DNA of 64,000 nt, taken from the NCBI RefSeq assembly GCF_004331685.1, contig NZ_SJSM01000014.1, positions 62,001 to 126,000 on the forward strand. Reading direction: 5' to 3'. A program made the translations under genes and the position numbers. Positions 19,301 to 28,200 of the stretch are shown here, in pieces (positions within the stretch are counted from its first letter, which is position 1; every line of letters begins with the position of its first letter). The notes under the pieces were generated by a model. It saw only the letters and a program-made list of their open reading frames with translations. It had not been told where the DNA came from and did not search any database. The DNA comes from Pedobacter hiemivivus. GTDB lineage: Bacteria; Bacteroidota; Bacteroidia; Sphingobacteriales; Sphingobacteriaceae.

Positions 19301-20443
19301 CGTATTATCAACATTCCCTAATCCAACTTTTGATGGACTAATTCCCGTAGCAATCTTTGCATCCGTCACATTCCCATCCAATAATTTCGCAGTTGTTACC
19401 GCATCATTTGCAATTTTTGAGGTAGAAATAGCAGCATTACTAATGATGGGTGCTCCTGCCGTACTACCAGTCCCCAACAAATCTCCCGCCAACTGTATTT
19501 TTCCTTTCACACTATTCGTAGCATCAGGAATTGTAGCCGCGTTAACAACAACAGCATCAACATATGTTTTTACAGCCTTTGTTGTCGGATATTTTATGTC
19601 GGAAGCACCATCAACAGTTACATCAAGTGATTTATTAGCTAAAGCTTCTTTTAAATTAAGTGCAGCTTGAGTAAGTGTACTAATTGGTTTATCGAGGTCT
19701 CTGGTATTATCAACATTATTTAAACCACTTATCCCAGAAACCCCTGGCATACCCTGTGGACCAATTGGCCCTGTTGCTCCGGTAGCTCCAGCCGGTCCAG
19801 CAACTCCTTGAATTCCTTGTGCTCCGGCTGGCCCAATAGGCCCTTGTGGACCTGTTGAAGATGTAGATTCGTTACTCGGTGTCCAGGCACTACCATTCCA
19901 TTTTAAGATCTGTCCCGTTAAAGGAGCAGTTATACTAATAGCAGATCCCTGTAATTTATTTACCGTAGGGTTAGGATAATTCCCGCTCAAATCTCCCCCA
20001 GCGGCACCTACAGGAGATGCAGAACTTGCATAAATCGCATAAGGAACAGACTGAAGTTGAGACGTTCCCATATCTATAAAACTCCCCCCTCCAGCTGGAT
20101 CTATTTCCACTTGAAGAAACTTATTACCCGTGCTCCAATTAATTGACGCTATTGTTCCACTTTGCGAAAGTGCTCCACGACTGCCAATTACAGCCGTAAA
20201 CAATCCGAATTTGTTAGTGGTAAGCTGCCTGCTTTCTGTATAAACACTGTTTCCACTTGCACCGCCATCTCTAATGGTTAACCTTAACCGGATGGACTGC
20301 TCTGCAACAGGATTACCATCTGCCTTCCTTGCAACCCCTTGATAATTAATTTGGGGAAGTTGTTGTGCCATAGCACTGCTGCAACAAATCAGAATAAATG
20401 CAAGAACAATTAAAGAAAATCGAGTTTGCGAAAGTTTAGACAT
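10349..20443 (-). CDS. Giant secreted repeat protein (3364 aa), tail-fibre-like, with collagen-like segment
   Basis: Probably a very long cell-surface or extracellular fibre. In order: signal peptide (1-27, ending SSAMAQ); a globular N-terminal domain (about 28-140, INYQGVARKADGNPV); 14 collagen-like G-X-Y triplets (198-239); a spacer resembling phage tail-fibre stalks (GLNNVDNTRDL, TTKAVKTYVDA, about 240-395); an array of about 2370 residues (397-2765) of 13- and 16-residue units; and a C-terminal region (2766-3364) rich in A, T, S and N with tail-fibre-like phrases such as TLTNKTLTTPVLG and NLSGTNTGDQ, ending in a beta-rich domain. It has no recognisable T9SS C-terminal sorting domain. The gene lies 13 bp after a small type-B CTD protein, so the two are likely co-transcribed. 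Function (adhesin, stalk, matrix) is inference; an uninterrupted 10-kb frame argues that it is expressed. Confidence 0.85.
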   Translation of the reverse strand: MSKLSQTRFSLIVLAFILICCSSAMAQQLPQINYQGVARKADGNPVAEQSIRLRLTIRDGGASGNSVYTESRQLTTNKFGLFTAVIGSRGALSQSGTIASINWSTGNKFLQVEIDPAGGGSFIDMGTSQLQSVPYAIYASSASPVGAAGGDLSGNYPNPTVNKLQGSAISITAPLTGQILKWNGSAWTPSNESTSSTGPQGPIGPAGAQGIQGVAGPAGATGATGPIGPQGMPGVSGISGLNNVDNTRDLDKPISTLTQAALNLKEALANKSLDVTVDGASDIKYPTTKAVKTYVDAVVVNAATIPDATNSVKGKIQLAGDLLGTGSTAGAPIISNAAISTSKIANDAVTTAKLLDGNVTDAKIATGISPSKVGLGNVDNTSDLAKPLSTATKTALDAKANTTDLTTGLASKADQTTVIAGLALKADQTALNTATDAIALKASTTDLTSGLALKANTADLTAGLASKADQTAVTAGLALKADQSALSSATDAIALKANTTDLTAGLASKADQTALTAATNAIALKADQSALNAATDAIALKANTTDLTSGLASKANTADVTAGLASKADQTAVTAGLALKADQSALNNATNAIALKANTTDLTAGLALKANTADLTAGLASKADQTGVTAGLALKADQSALTAATDAIALKANTADLTTGLALKADQSALTAATNTIALKADQSALNAATDAIALKASTADLTNGLALKANTADLTAGLASKADQTAVTAGLALKADQSALSNATDAIALKANTTDLTAGLALKANTTDLTTGLALKADQSALTAATNAIALKADQSALNAATDAIALKANTTDLTNGLALKANAADLTAGLASKADQSALSNATDAIALKANTTDLTAGLASKADQTAVTAGLALKADQSALTAATNAIALKADQSALNAATDAIALKANTTDLTNGLASKANTADLTAGLASKADQTAVTAGLALKADQSALSNATDAIALKANTTDLTAGLALKANTVDVTAGLASKADQTAVTAGLALKADQSALNTATDAIALKANTTDLTNGLALKANAADVTAGLASKADQTAVTAGLALKADQSALNTATDAIALKANTTDLTNGLASKANTVDVTAGLASKADQTAVTAGLALKADQSALNTATDAIALKANTADLTTGLASKADQSALTAATNAIALKADQSALNAATDAIALKASTADLTNGLALKANTADLTAGLASKADQTAVTAGLAFKADQSALTAATNAIALKADQSALNAATDAITLKANTTDLTNGLASKANTADLTAGLALKADQSALTAATNAIALKADQSALTAATDAIALKANTADLTAGLASKVDQTAVTAGLALKADQSALNTAIDAIALKASTTDLTNGLASKANTADVTAGLASKADQTAVTAGLALKADQSALSSATDAIALKANTTDLTAGLALKANTTDLTTGLASKADQTALTAATNAIALKADQSALNAATDAIALKASTADLTNGLALKANTTDLTAGLASKADQTAVTAGLALKADQTALTAATNAIALKADQSALNAATGAIALKANTTDLTNGLASKANTADVIAGLASKADQTAVTAGLALKADQSALNTATDAIALKANTTDLTAGLASKADQTAVTAGLALKADQTALTAATNAIALKADQSALNAATDAIALKASTADLTNGLALKANTADLTAGLASKADQTAVTAGLAFKADQTALTAATNAIALKADQSALTAATDAIALKANTMDLTSGLASKANTTDLTTGLASKADQTAVTAGLALKADQSALSSATDAIALKANTADLTTGLALKADQTAVTAGLALKADQSALTAATNAIALKADQSALTAATDAIALKANTADLTAGLASKADQTAVTAGLALKADQSALSSATDAIALKANTTDLTAGLALKANTTDLTTGLALKADQTALTAATNAIALKADQSALNAATDAIALKASTADLTNGLALKANTADLTAGLASKADQTAVTAGLALKADQTALTAATDAIALKANTTDLTTGLASKADQTAVTAGLALKADQSALSSATDAIALKANTTDLTAGLALKANTTDLTTGLALKADQTALIAATNAIALKADQSALNAATDAIALKASTADLTNGLALKANTADLTAGLASKADQTAVTAGLALKADQTALTAATNAIALKADQSALNAATDAIALKASTADLTNGLALKANTADLTAGLASKADQTAVTAGLALKADQTALTAATNAIALKADQSALNAATGAIALKANTTDLTNGLASKANTADVIAGLASKADQTAVTAGLALKADQSALNTATDAIALKANTTDLTNGLASKANTADVTAGLASKADQTAVTAGLALKADQSALNTATDAIALKASTTDLTAGLALKANTADLTAGLASKADQTAVTAGLALKADQSALNTATDAIALKANTTDLTAGLALKANTTDLTTGLALKADQTALIAATNAIALKADQSALNAATDAIALKASTADLTNGLALKANTADLTAGLASKADQTAVTAGLALKADQSALNTATDAIALKANTTDLTAGLALKANTADLTTGLASKADQTALAAATNAITLKADQSALNDATDAIALKANTTDLTSGLASKANTVDLTTGLASKADQTAVTAGLALKADQSALSSATDAIALKANTTDLTAGLVLKANTTDLTTGLASKADQTALTAATNAIALKADQSALNAATDAITLKANTTDLTSGLALKASTADFTTGLASKADQTAVTAGLALKADQSALNTATDAIALKANTTDLTSGLALKADQAAVTAGLALKADQTALTAGFALKAPLISPTFTTPNLGVATASSINKVTLTAPATGATITVLDGKTLTSNNSLTFSGTDGSVLNIGAGGILGSNAYTSTSYAPLASPTFTGTVSGISAGMVGLGNVNNTSDAAKPVSTATQTALDVKAPIASPTFTGTVTLPATTVGVTQTAADNSTKIATTAYADAAAGTASAGKQGTLTNSAGLAAALSDETGTGLAVFANSPTFTTPNLGVATATTVNKVTISAPATTASLTLANNSSLITSGAFSTTLNSTGATTLTLPTTGTLATLNGTETLTNKTLTTPVLGAATGTSLVLTGGNLTAPVLISNIATGTAPFTVTSTTPVANLSIGGNAATATTAGSVTTNANLTGVVTSVGNATSIANGAITNAMLANTSVANLSGTNTGDQTATTLPNTPAGTIAATNVQAAINELDNEVVLKAPLASPALTGVPTAVTAAFGTNTTQLATTEFVQAEGPTYARVAAANVTTTSTSLVDITGLSLALAANATYEFEAVLSTSTTAVTTGINYGVNLSNTTGASIEAQITGSSTSTASKTLRINAFNTATSSPFLATLSQTGGVVIKGIVVTGSTAPTLTIKHLKVTSGTSTVFPNSFLKVTRVQ
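12147..19253 (-). repeat. 7.1-kb coding repeat array of 39-bp and 48-bp units
   Basis: Every unit opens with K-A. Three unit types are mixed: 13 residues of the KANTTDLTAGLAL kind, 13 residues of the KADQTAVTAGLAL kind, and 16 residues of the KADQSALNAATDAIAL kind. At about 13.8 residues per unit the array holds roughly 170 units. At DNA level the units are nearly identical and form larger duplicates: the sequence starting at 13922 restarts at 14135, a 213-bp period (71 residues = 13+13+13+16+16), and matches without a visible difference for about 140 bp. Confidence 0.92.
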
Positions 20444-20456
20444 ATAGTGGTGAGTT

Positions 20457-20963
20457 CTAATTTAGAATAGTAATGAAGCCTTTGACAATTTCAGACTTGG
20501 CATTCCTTTTAAGTTTGATGACATAGTAATATGTACCTTCGGTAAGTAATCTACCCGAAAGATACGCTGTCCAGTCGTTTTGATAATTTTTGGTTTGAAA
20601 CACAGTCCTACCCGAGCGGTCAAATACTGTTACTTCGTTTTCAGGAAATTTTTCAAGATCCTTAATTACCCAGACATCGTTAACTCCATCCCCATTTGGT
20701 GTTAGAATATTGATAGGAAAAATTAAGGGACCTGCAGCAATAACCAGGTTACTAACAATAGGTTGCAGTACCCCATTTGTAATGCTTACTTGCCTATTAA
20801 TCATAGTTTCAACGAGCGCAAGTTCTCCTACACTCCACTCGTAAGTGAAATCTTTTTGGGTATAAGTATTCCCCGAGGAGTTTACAACAGCCGCACCTAC
20901 ACTTTGTGCATAACCGCTACCAGCCGCCATCAAAGTGAATAAAAAATACAGCCAATACCTCAT
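20457..20963 (-). CDS. Small secreted protein with T9SS type-B sorting domain (gliding-motility-associated CTD)
   Basis: A protein of 168 residues: signal peptide (1-19), a short beta-rich segment (about 20-80) and a type-B C-terminal domain (about 83-168) with the hallmark ILTPNGDGVNDVW, then VFDRSGRTVF, YYYVIKLK and VKGFITI. The CTD targets cargo through the outer membrane by type IX secretion. Almost nothing besides the CTD is present, which is unusual because cargo domains are normally large. It starts the unit that continues 13 bp later into the 3364-residue repeat protein, which lacks such a domain. A role as carrier, cap or anchor for that neighbour is conjecture. Confidence 0.88.
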   Translation of the reverse strand: MRYWLYFLFTLMAAGSGYAQSVGAAVVNSSGNTYTQKDFTYEWSVGELALVETMINRQVSITNGVLQPIVSNLVIAAGPLIFPINILTPNGDGVNDVWVIKDLEKFPENEVTVFDRSGRTVFQTKNYQNDWTAYLSGRLLTEGTYYYVIKLKRNAKSEIVKGFITILN

Positions 20964-21256
20964 GCAGTAACAGTAGTTTCTGGCATCACAGTTTGGTTAA
21001 TTACGATAAAAATGATTCTTCCTTTGTATCCCGACAAATTTGATAGAATTCGAGACAAAGGTATCAAAGTGTTTGATTAGATTATTAAATCGTAATATAA
21101 ATATCTCTAACTATTCAATAGTTGTATTAATTTAAGATATAACCACCTAATTACTAATGGAATTACCTACAAAAACCTTCATAAGGATAGCCTACCACAT
21201 GTTACAAAGCTTCAATCTCCTTTACATAAAAACTGGTGCATCTTGCACTTAAAAAC
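20964..21256. other. Intergenic region upstream of the repeat-protein operon
   Basis: AT-rich spacer without a credible gene. It contains the candidate -7 element at 21056-21063 and several AAATTTG/CAAATTT-like stretches, but no clear -33 element and no stable hairpin before the terminator at 21257. Confidence 0.5.
21056..21063 (-). promoter_or_regulatory. Candidate -7 promoter element for the CTD/repeat-protein operon
   Basis: The minus strand reads TACCTTTG, a perfect TAnnTTTG match, 93 bp before the start codon at 20963. I do not see a matching TTTG at the usual upstream distance, so confidence is limited. Confidence 0.4.
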
Positions 21257-21294
21257 AAAAGCCGCTGTAAATTTTTAATTTACGGCGGCTTTTT
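21257..21294 (-). terminator. Intrinsic terminator after the PorP/SprF gene
   Basis: In the minus-strand RNA AAAAGCCGCCGTAAA pairs with TTTACAGCGGCTTTT (one mismatched position, wobble-compatible on the other strand) around a 7-base loop. It lies 20 bp after the stop at 21314 and separates this unit from the repeat-protein operon. Confidence 0.8.
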
Positions 21295-21313
21295 AAAACA
21301 ACTAATTAATCTA

Positions 21314-22201
21314 CTATTTAGTTAAATTCACCCTAAGGTTCAATTCAAAACTACCATTGGTATAATTACTCAATGCCGAAGTCTGAGTGGTATAAGTACC
21401 GCTTACCAGGTATCTCTTTTTGTAATCCATACCTAAACCGAAAGTCGCATTTTTGGTGCTGTGGTACATACCTAACAACATCACCTGCTTGTTGGCAATG
21501 CTCAGTTGTGCACCCGCATCGAAGATATTGTCAAAGCCTTTTACACCACGATAAGCAACTTTTGGCTCTAAATCTACCCCCTCAGCACCTTTGCTCAGGT
21601 TAAACTGGTAACTTGCTGCTGTGTAAAAAGTAGCCACATCAGCCGTTTCAATATCATCTTTTTTCAATACACGTTTAAGATTCGGTATCGCAGCCTGTAC
21701 ATTTAGCTTGTTTGAAGTATAGGCAACACCAAAATCACCATCCAGGTAAGTTTTGCGGTCGTTGTATTGACCTACGCTCGGATCGGCCGGATTACCATAA
21801 ATATCAGCATTTTCCAATCGCTGACTCATAAAGCCCAACGACACCCCGAAGTGTAACTGGTGTCCGTTGTCGTTTAATGGCAAGTGGTAAGCATAACTAC
21901 CCACTATGCGGGTTTCTCTTTGCAAACCTGCACTTTCATTGTTTACAGCTAAACCCAGACCGACTTTGTTAAAACCGTAATCGGCAGTTAAGTTTTGGGT
22001 TAAAGGTGAGCCTGGAACATTGCTCCATAATTTACGGTAAGCCCCGTTTAATTTTAAACCTTGTCCGGCGCCAGCAAAAGCTGGATTGATTAAGTATTGG
22101 TTGGTAAAGTACTGCGCTGATAGCGGGTTTAATTGTGCTTTTACCAAACTGCTGATTGTAGCGAAGGTAAGGATCAGTACTGTTTTGTATATTATTTTCA
22201 T
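21314..22201 (-). CDS. PorP/SprF-family type IX secretion accessory outer-membrane protein
   Basis: Membrane-associated beta-barrel partner of T9SS type-B cargo: in Flavobacterium, SprF is needed to export the adhesin SprB (established for that pair). The 295 residues have a signal peptide (1-22), the family opening LNPLSAQYFTNQYLINPAFAG (about 23-43), conserved LRW-like strand LNGAYRKLW, and a series of amphipathic strands ending in ELNLRVNLTK. The gene follows the ~2510-residue type-B adhesin by 62 bp in the same direction, the typical cargo-partner arrangement, so it probably serves that adhesin, and perhaps also the CTD protein at 20457. Confidence 0.92.
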   Translation of the reverse strand: MKIIYKTVLILTFATISSLVKAQLNPLSAQYFTNQYLINPAFAGAGQGLKLNGAYRKLWSNVPGSPLTQNLTADYGFNKVGLGLAVNNESAGLQRETRIVGSYAYHLPLNDNGHQLHFGVSLGFMSQRLENADIYGNPADPSVGQYNDRKTYLDGDFGVAYTSNKLNVQAAIPNLKRVLKKDDIETADVATFYTAASYQFNLSKGAEGVDLEPKVAYRGVKGFDNIFDAGAQLSIANKQVMLLGMYHSTKNATFGLGMDYKKRYLVSGTYTTQTSALSNYTNGSFELNLRVNLTK

Positions 22202-22221
22202 TTATCTCTTTTTAATTGCTA

Positions 22222-22254
22222 ATCTTCACCCTGAGCTAAACTCAAGATGAAGAT
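22222..22254. repeat. Short imperfect inverted repeat between adhesin and PorP/SprF genes
   Basis: ATCTTCA (22222-22228) and TGAAGAT (22248-22254) flank an inner TGAG/CTCA stem. The phrase CACCCTGAGC resembles the core of extragenic palindromes that recur in some Bacteroidota genomes (recalled, not searched). No T-run follows, so a terminator role is weak. Confidence 0.4.
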
Positions 22255-22263
22255 CGCGTTATA

Positions 22264-25200
22264 TTAATTCGATTTAGTAATCGTTATAAATCCTTTTACT
22301 TTAGGCCTTGCAGGTCCGAAATCTATGATGTAAAAATAGGTTCCTTCAGCTAGTGGCAAGCCATTCAGTGTACCGTCCCAACTGTTGTCATATCCTTTTT
22401 TACTAAAAATCAAACGACCACTTCTATCAAAAATCTTCACCTCGTTGTTAGGGTAAACATCAATATTGTCAATCAACCACTTGTCGTTAATCCCGTCACC
22501 GTTTGGCGACATGATGTTAGTGGCTTTAACTTTAGCCATATCATCCAATACCGTAATGGTAAAAGTTTGTGTCTCGGCACATCCGCTCGCGTTGGTTACG
22601 GTTACATTATAAGTCGTGGTGGCAAGTGGTCTCACCTTAATGGTTGCCAAATTTAATCCACTTTGGATACTGCCATTGGCTGCCCAGGCATAGCTGACAC
22701 CACCAGTAGCACTTAGCGTTACAATCTCTCCTTTGCTGATCTGCGCTCCTTTATCACTGTTGATAGCCACAATTGGTAGCGCATTCACAGTTATCACAAA
22801 AGTTCGGCTAAAGATATCTACACCACCATTGTCAATACCACCATTATCTTTGACAGTTACTGTAACAGTAGCTGTTCCCGAACCACCAGGTTTAATGCTA
22901 TAGTTAATGATAGCGGTCGCACCAGAACCAGATACTGTTAAATTCTGTAATAAAGCACTATTATTTCCCGCCACACTGATGCTCGTACTTTGTCCCGTTT
23001 CAGGACCAGCGCTAATACCCATTAAATTGATATTCTGTGCAGTTGTAGTATAACAGATGCTCTGATTGGCAATAGCAGCCAATGTCGGCAGCTCATTCAC
23101 ATCATTTAAAGCGATGGTAAAAGTCTTATCCAGACTGAAACCATGCTGTGTGGTGCTTCTCAGCCTCACACTATAAGTTGTTTTATTTTCATAATCCAGA
23201 GTAGCAGCAGTTAACAGCCGATTGCCACTAATACTGAATAAAGCATTATCAGTATCACCAGTACCTGAAACCAAGCTATAGGCAAATGTTGCATTAGGAT
23301 CATCAGAAGTACTGCTCAATGTACCGGCTGCAGTACCTGAAGCTCTGTTTTCGTATAATGTAGTTCCCGCAAATAACACATTTGTAGGTGCCCCTGGTTT
23401 TACGGTCAGTGTACCATTCACATAACTGATCTGGTAATTCGCAGCTACAGCTCCTGAAGGAACAATAGTATAAGTTCCGAGCGGACTATTCGTTGTTGCT
23501 GTTGTGCTTAATGTAACTGGAGTAGTCAATACAGCCCCCGTTTCTCCATTTACTAATCCAGTGTATTTCACCGTAAATGTTGGATTGGCAGTTCCAGTGA
23601 ACTTTTCCTTATCCTCGGCAATAATACTCAAGGCCGCCTTGCCAATAGTTAGGTTTGCCGTAGTGTAGTTTAATACATAGTTGCTGCTCAGTGCCAACGT
23701 ATTCTTATTAATGGCATAGGTTCCAACATTTTCACCTGCAGCCCTATTCAGACTTCCGCTAAAGGTATCTGTGCCAATCAGCACCGGACTAAAGGTATAA
23801 GTCAATGCCGGATCAGCAGTACCATAGCTTTTGCTCGCAGCTGTAGCAGTTACAGTAATATTTTTTGTCCCGATACTCAGGTTGGCAGGAACATAGGTGA
23901 TCAGGTAATTTGATCCTGCGGTTAAAGTTCCCCGGTTGATAACGTAGCTACCGATATTTTCGCCGGTAGTTCTGGCTAAGTTTCCTGTTAAAACATCCGT
24001 ACCGATAAGCGCCGGACTGAAAGTATAAGTCAGCGCCGGATCTCCATCACCGTATGTTTTATTTTTGGCGACAGCAGTAATGGTCAGCGCTTTTGTAGTA
24101 ATGCTGAGGTTCCCTGGTACATAAGTAATCAGATAGTTGTTATTTAAAGTAAGAGAGCCCTGGTTAATGATATAGTTTCCGATATTTTCACCAGTTGTTC
24201 TATCTAAGTTTCCAGTAAATACATCTGTTCCAATCAGCGCTGGACTGAATGTATATGTTAACGAAGGATCCGCTACACCATACGTTTTGGTTTTGACCAC
24301 TGCGGTTACGTTGATTGTCTTCTTCGTGATGCTGAAATCAGCACTAGCATAGTTCAGGCTGTAATTACTGCTTAATGCAAGTGTCCCCTGACTGATCGCA
24401 TAGTTTCCGATATTTTCTCCAGAAGCTCTGCCGAGTGCTCCTGTAAAAACATCCGTTCCGATCAATGCCGGACTGAAAGTATAAGCAAATACAGGATCTA
24501 TTGTGCCGTATTCCTTATTACCGGCAGTGGCGGTTACGTTCACTGTTTTCTTAGTGATGCTTAAATCAGCAGTTGTATAGTTCAGGGAGTAATTGTTACT
24601 TAAAGCAAGCGTTCCCTGTCCAATGGCATAGTTCCCAATGTTTTCACCTGCAGCTCTGTCTAGATTTCCTGTAAAGGTATCTGTTCCATTGAGCGCCGGG
24701 CTAAACGTATAGGTAAATGCCGGATCAGCAGCACCATACACTTTGGTTTTAGCGGTTGCAGTCACAGTAATGGTTTTGGAAGTGATGGCCAGGTTAGCCG
24801 GAACATAAGTAATCTGGTAGTTTGAATTTAAAGCTACCGTCCCCTGGTTGATCGCATAGTTACCAATATCTTCACCAGCAGTACGATCCAGTGTTCCGGT
24901 AAATGCATCTGTTCCGATCAGTACCGGGCTGAATGTATAGGTAAATGCCGGATCAACAGCAGTAAATACTTTGGTTTTGGCTACAGCGGTTACGGTTACT
25001 GGTTTAGCGGTAATATTCAGGTCGGCTGAAGTAAAGGCAAGGATATAATTTCCGTTTAAGGCTAGTGTCCCCTGTCCGATGGCATAGTTCCCGATGTTTT
25101 CACCAGGAGCCCTGTTTAAACCTCCGCTAAAAGTGTCTGTTCCGATCAGTGCCGGACTGAACGTATAAGTCAATGCCGGATCGCCTGCTCCATATATTTT

Positions 25201-28200
25201 GGTTTTAACCGCCGCAGTTACATTCACGGTTTTCTTCGTGATGCTGAAATCAGCAGTAGTATAATTCAGCGTGTAGTTGTTGTTTAGCGCAAGGGTTCCC
25301 TGATTAATGGCATAGTTGCCAATGTTTTCACCAGATGCACGGCCCAATGTTCCAGTAAAAGCATCTGTTCCGATCAGTGCAGGACTGAAAGTATAAGCCA
25401 GTGCAGGATCTGTTGTACCGTATTCTTTGTTACCGGCAGAAGCAGTTACCGCAATTGCTTTTTTAGTGATGCTTAAATCAGCAACAATATAATTCAGGCT
25501 GTAATTATTGCTTAGCGCAAGCGTTCCCTGTCCAATGGTATAGTTGCCAATGTTTTCACCCGCTGCGCGATCCAGGCTACCAGTAAAAATATCTGTTCCG
25601 TTCAGCGCTGGACTAAAGGTATAAGTAAATGCAGGATCAGCCTCACCAAAAGCTTTAGTTTTGGCGGTTGCAATTACGGTAATGGCTTTGGAAGTAATGC
25701 TCAGGTTAGCCGGAACATAAGTAATCTGGTAATTCGGACCGGCCGTTACTGTTCCCTGGCCAATGGCATAAATACCCACATCTTCACCAGCAGTACGGTC
25801 CAGGTTTCCGGTAAAAGTATCCGTTCCGATCAGCACCGGGCTGAACGTATAAGTCAGTGCCGGATCAGCAGCTGTAAAGATCTTGGTTTTGGCGGCAGCG
25901 GTTACAGTTACCGGTTTGGCGGTAATGTTCAGGTCGGCCGAAGTAAAGGAAAGGGTATAATTCGTGTTTAATGCTAATGTTCCCTGTCCGATGGCATAAT
26001 TGCCGATGTTCTCACCAGCTGTACGGTCCAGACTACCGGTAAAGGTATCTGTGCCGATCAGCGCTGGGCTGAACGTATAAGTGAATGCGGGATCTACTAC
26101 GCCATACACTTTGGTTTTAACAACTGCCGCAACTGCAATATCCTTTTTGTTCACCACTAGGTCCTGAGTTACAGGAGTGGCTGCAAGGAAGGCAGAGTTT
26201 CCTGGTTGTGAAGCGGTGATGGTCGTTGTACCAGCTGTCAGGATGGTTACTGTGCTTCCTGATACGGTGGCTACAGCAGTATTACTCGAAGTATAGGTTA
26301 CCGCCAATGCTGAACTGCTGGTTGCAGTCAGTGTAATTGGGCCTGCACCATAAACCGAAGCAGCGAGCGGATTAAAGGTAATGGTTTGAGTTCCTTTAGG
26401 AACGGACACAATATTACCTGATTTAGCGCCTTCATTTCCGGTTATATCCACAGCAGAAATGCGGTAGAAATAACCGATGCCATTGGTCAGTCCGGTATGG
26501 GTATACGTTAAAGTTCCTGCCGGAATGGTCTGAATAGCTGTGGCCGGGTTAATGCTTGTTCCTCCATAAAGAATGTATTTGTCCAGATCCGGAGCCGGAC
26601 TTGCATTCCAGGTCATAGTGTTCTGTGTATTTCCAGCAGTAGCTGTCAGGCCCGTAGGCGCAGCAGGAGCAGTTCTGTCAACAGTGACACTGCTGCTGTT
26701 GGTGCTTGCCGTTACCGGGGGTCCTGCATTTCCAGGTAAATCTGAAAACGCAATGTTAAAGGCAAGGACTCCTTCAGGAGTGAGTCCTGATACCGTTTGG
26801 GTTGCCGTCCAGCTGTTTCCTCCGCTATTGGTCGGGGTTACCGCAATTCCACCCATGGTTACCGTTGGGGTGGCAATGACTTCTGAGGCCGTAAAATTCA
26901 GGGTGATGATATCTCCTGCTTTTGCTAAGCTTGTGGTCAGGTTGTTTGAAGCAATGGTTACTGTGCTGAGGGTAGCGATCGTTTTGTCGTAGGTGACGCT
27001 GCTGCTATTGGTGGTTGCAGTGATGTCTGTTCCGGCATTTCCGGTCAGGTCTGTGAAGGCAATGTTGAAAGCAGCAGTTCCTTCTGTTTCCGATCCTGCC
27101 AGCGTATATGTCGAAGTAAAGCTGTTTCCGCCTGCAGAAGCAGTTACAGCCGCATTTCCTACGATGGTTACTACAGGAAGTGCAACTGCTTCTGAAGCCG
27201 TAAAGCTTAATGTGATGACATTCCCTATTTTTGCAGTTTGATTCGAAGCATTATTGGAGACAATGGCTACCGTAGTTAATGTTGGTGCCGTCTTGTCGTA
27301 AGTCACACTGCTGGCATTGGTGGTTGCAGTTACTGCAGTTCCAACATTTCCGGCAACATCTGCAAAAGCGATGTTAAAAGGGATGACACCATTGGCGTCT
27401 GCCGATTGTGTGGTATAAGTTGCTGTCCAGTCGTTTGCAGCGGTATTGGTCACTGTAGCGGTATTTCCAAGAATGCTCACCACTGGGGTACCGATGGTTT
27501 CAGAGGCTGTGAAGCTCAGGGTAACCACATCTCCTGTCTTTGCTTTTGTGGTATTTGCATTATTGGAGGCAATGGTTACTGCTGTTAGGGTTGGAATGGC
27601 TTTGTCGATGGTATACACCTCTCCGGCAGTATATCCTGCCTGAACCTCGTTACCAATCGTGTTGATGATTCCTGTTCCTGAACTTTTAAGGTCCAGTCTT
27701 AAGGTTCCCGATCCTGTTCCTGTATTTACCGTAACTGTCCTTGTATTATTACTTCCTGAGACGAATGTGACCGCAGGAGCGGTGATTCCGGTAGAAGTAA
27801 TGCTGAAATCAGAGGTATTGACACCAGTCACATTTTCAGAAAAAGTTACTAAAAACTGTGCTGCAGTGCCATTGATCGTGGCATTGCCAGTTCTGGTAAT
27901 GCTTAGTATGGTTGGCGCGGTAGTATTGATGACGATATTTTTGTTGGCACCTAAAGAACCTGCAGCTCCGGGGGCGGCAAGGGTTAAGGGGGCATCGTTT
28001 CCTGCAGCATCTTTAATGGTTCCACCTGCAAGGGAAAGTGCAGTGGTGCTGGCCTGATCCAGGTCAGCGATACTTTGGTTAAGGGCTACAGTATAGTTAA
28101 ATACCAAAGCTGTACTTCCCGAGCCACTGGCATAACTGGCTGTTCCTCCTGAATTGAGGCTTAGCGTTGGTGTTCCTGTTACGGTTACCGCTTCAGAAAA

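Noticed and set aside
11034..19670. Plus-strand open frames opposite the repeat protein (for example 11034-11669 and 19239-19670)
   Set aside because: They are antisense shadows with low-complexity composition created by the repeat; none has a credible domain.
10349..20443. Possible prophage, because the giant protein resembles phage tail fibres
   Set aside because: No capsid, terminase, portal, lysis or integrase gene is present; the product has a bacterial signal peptide and lies next to T9SS genes.
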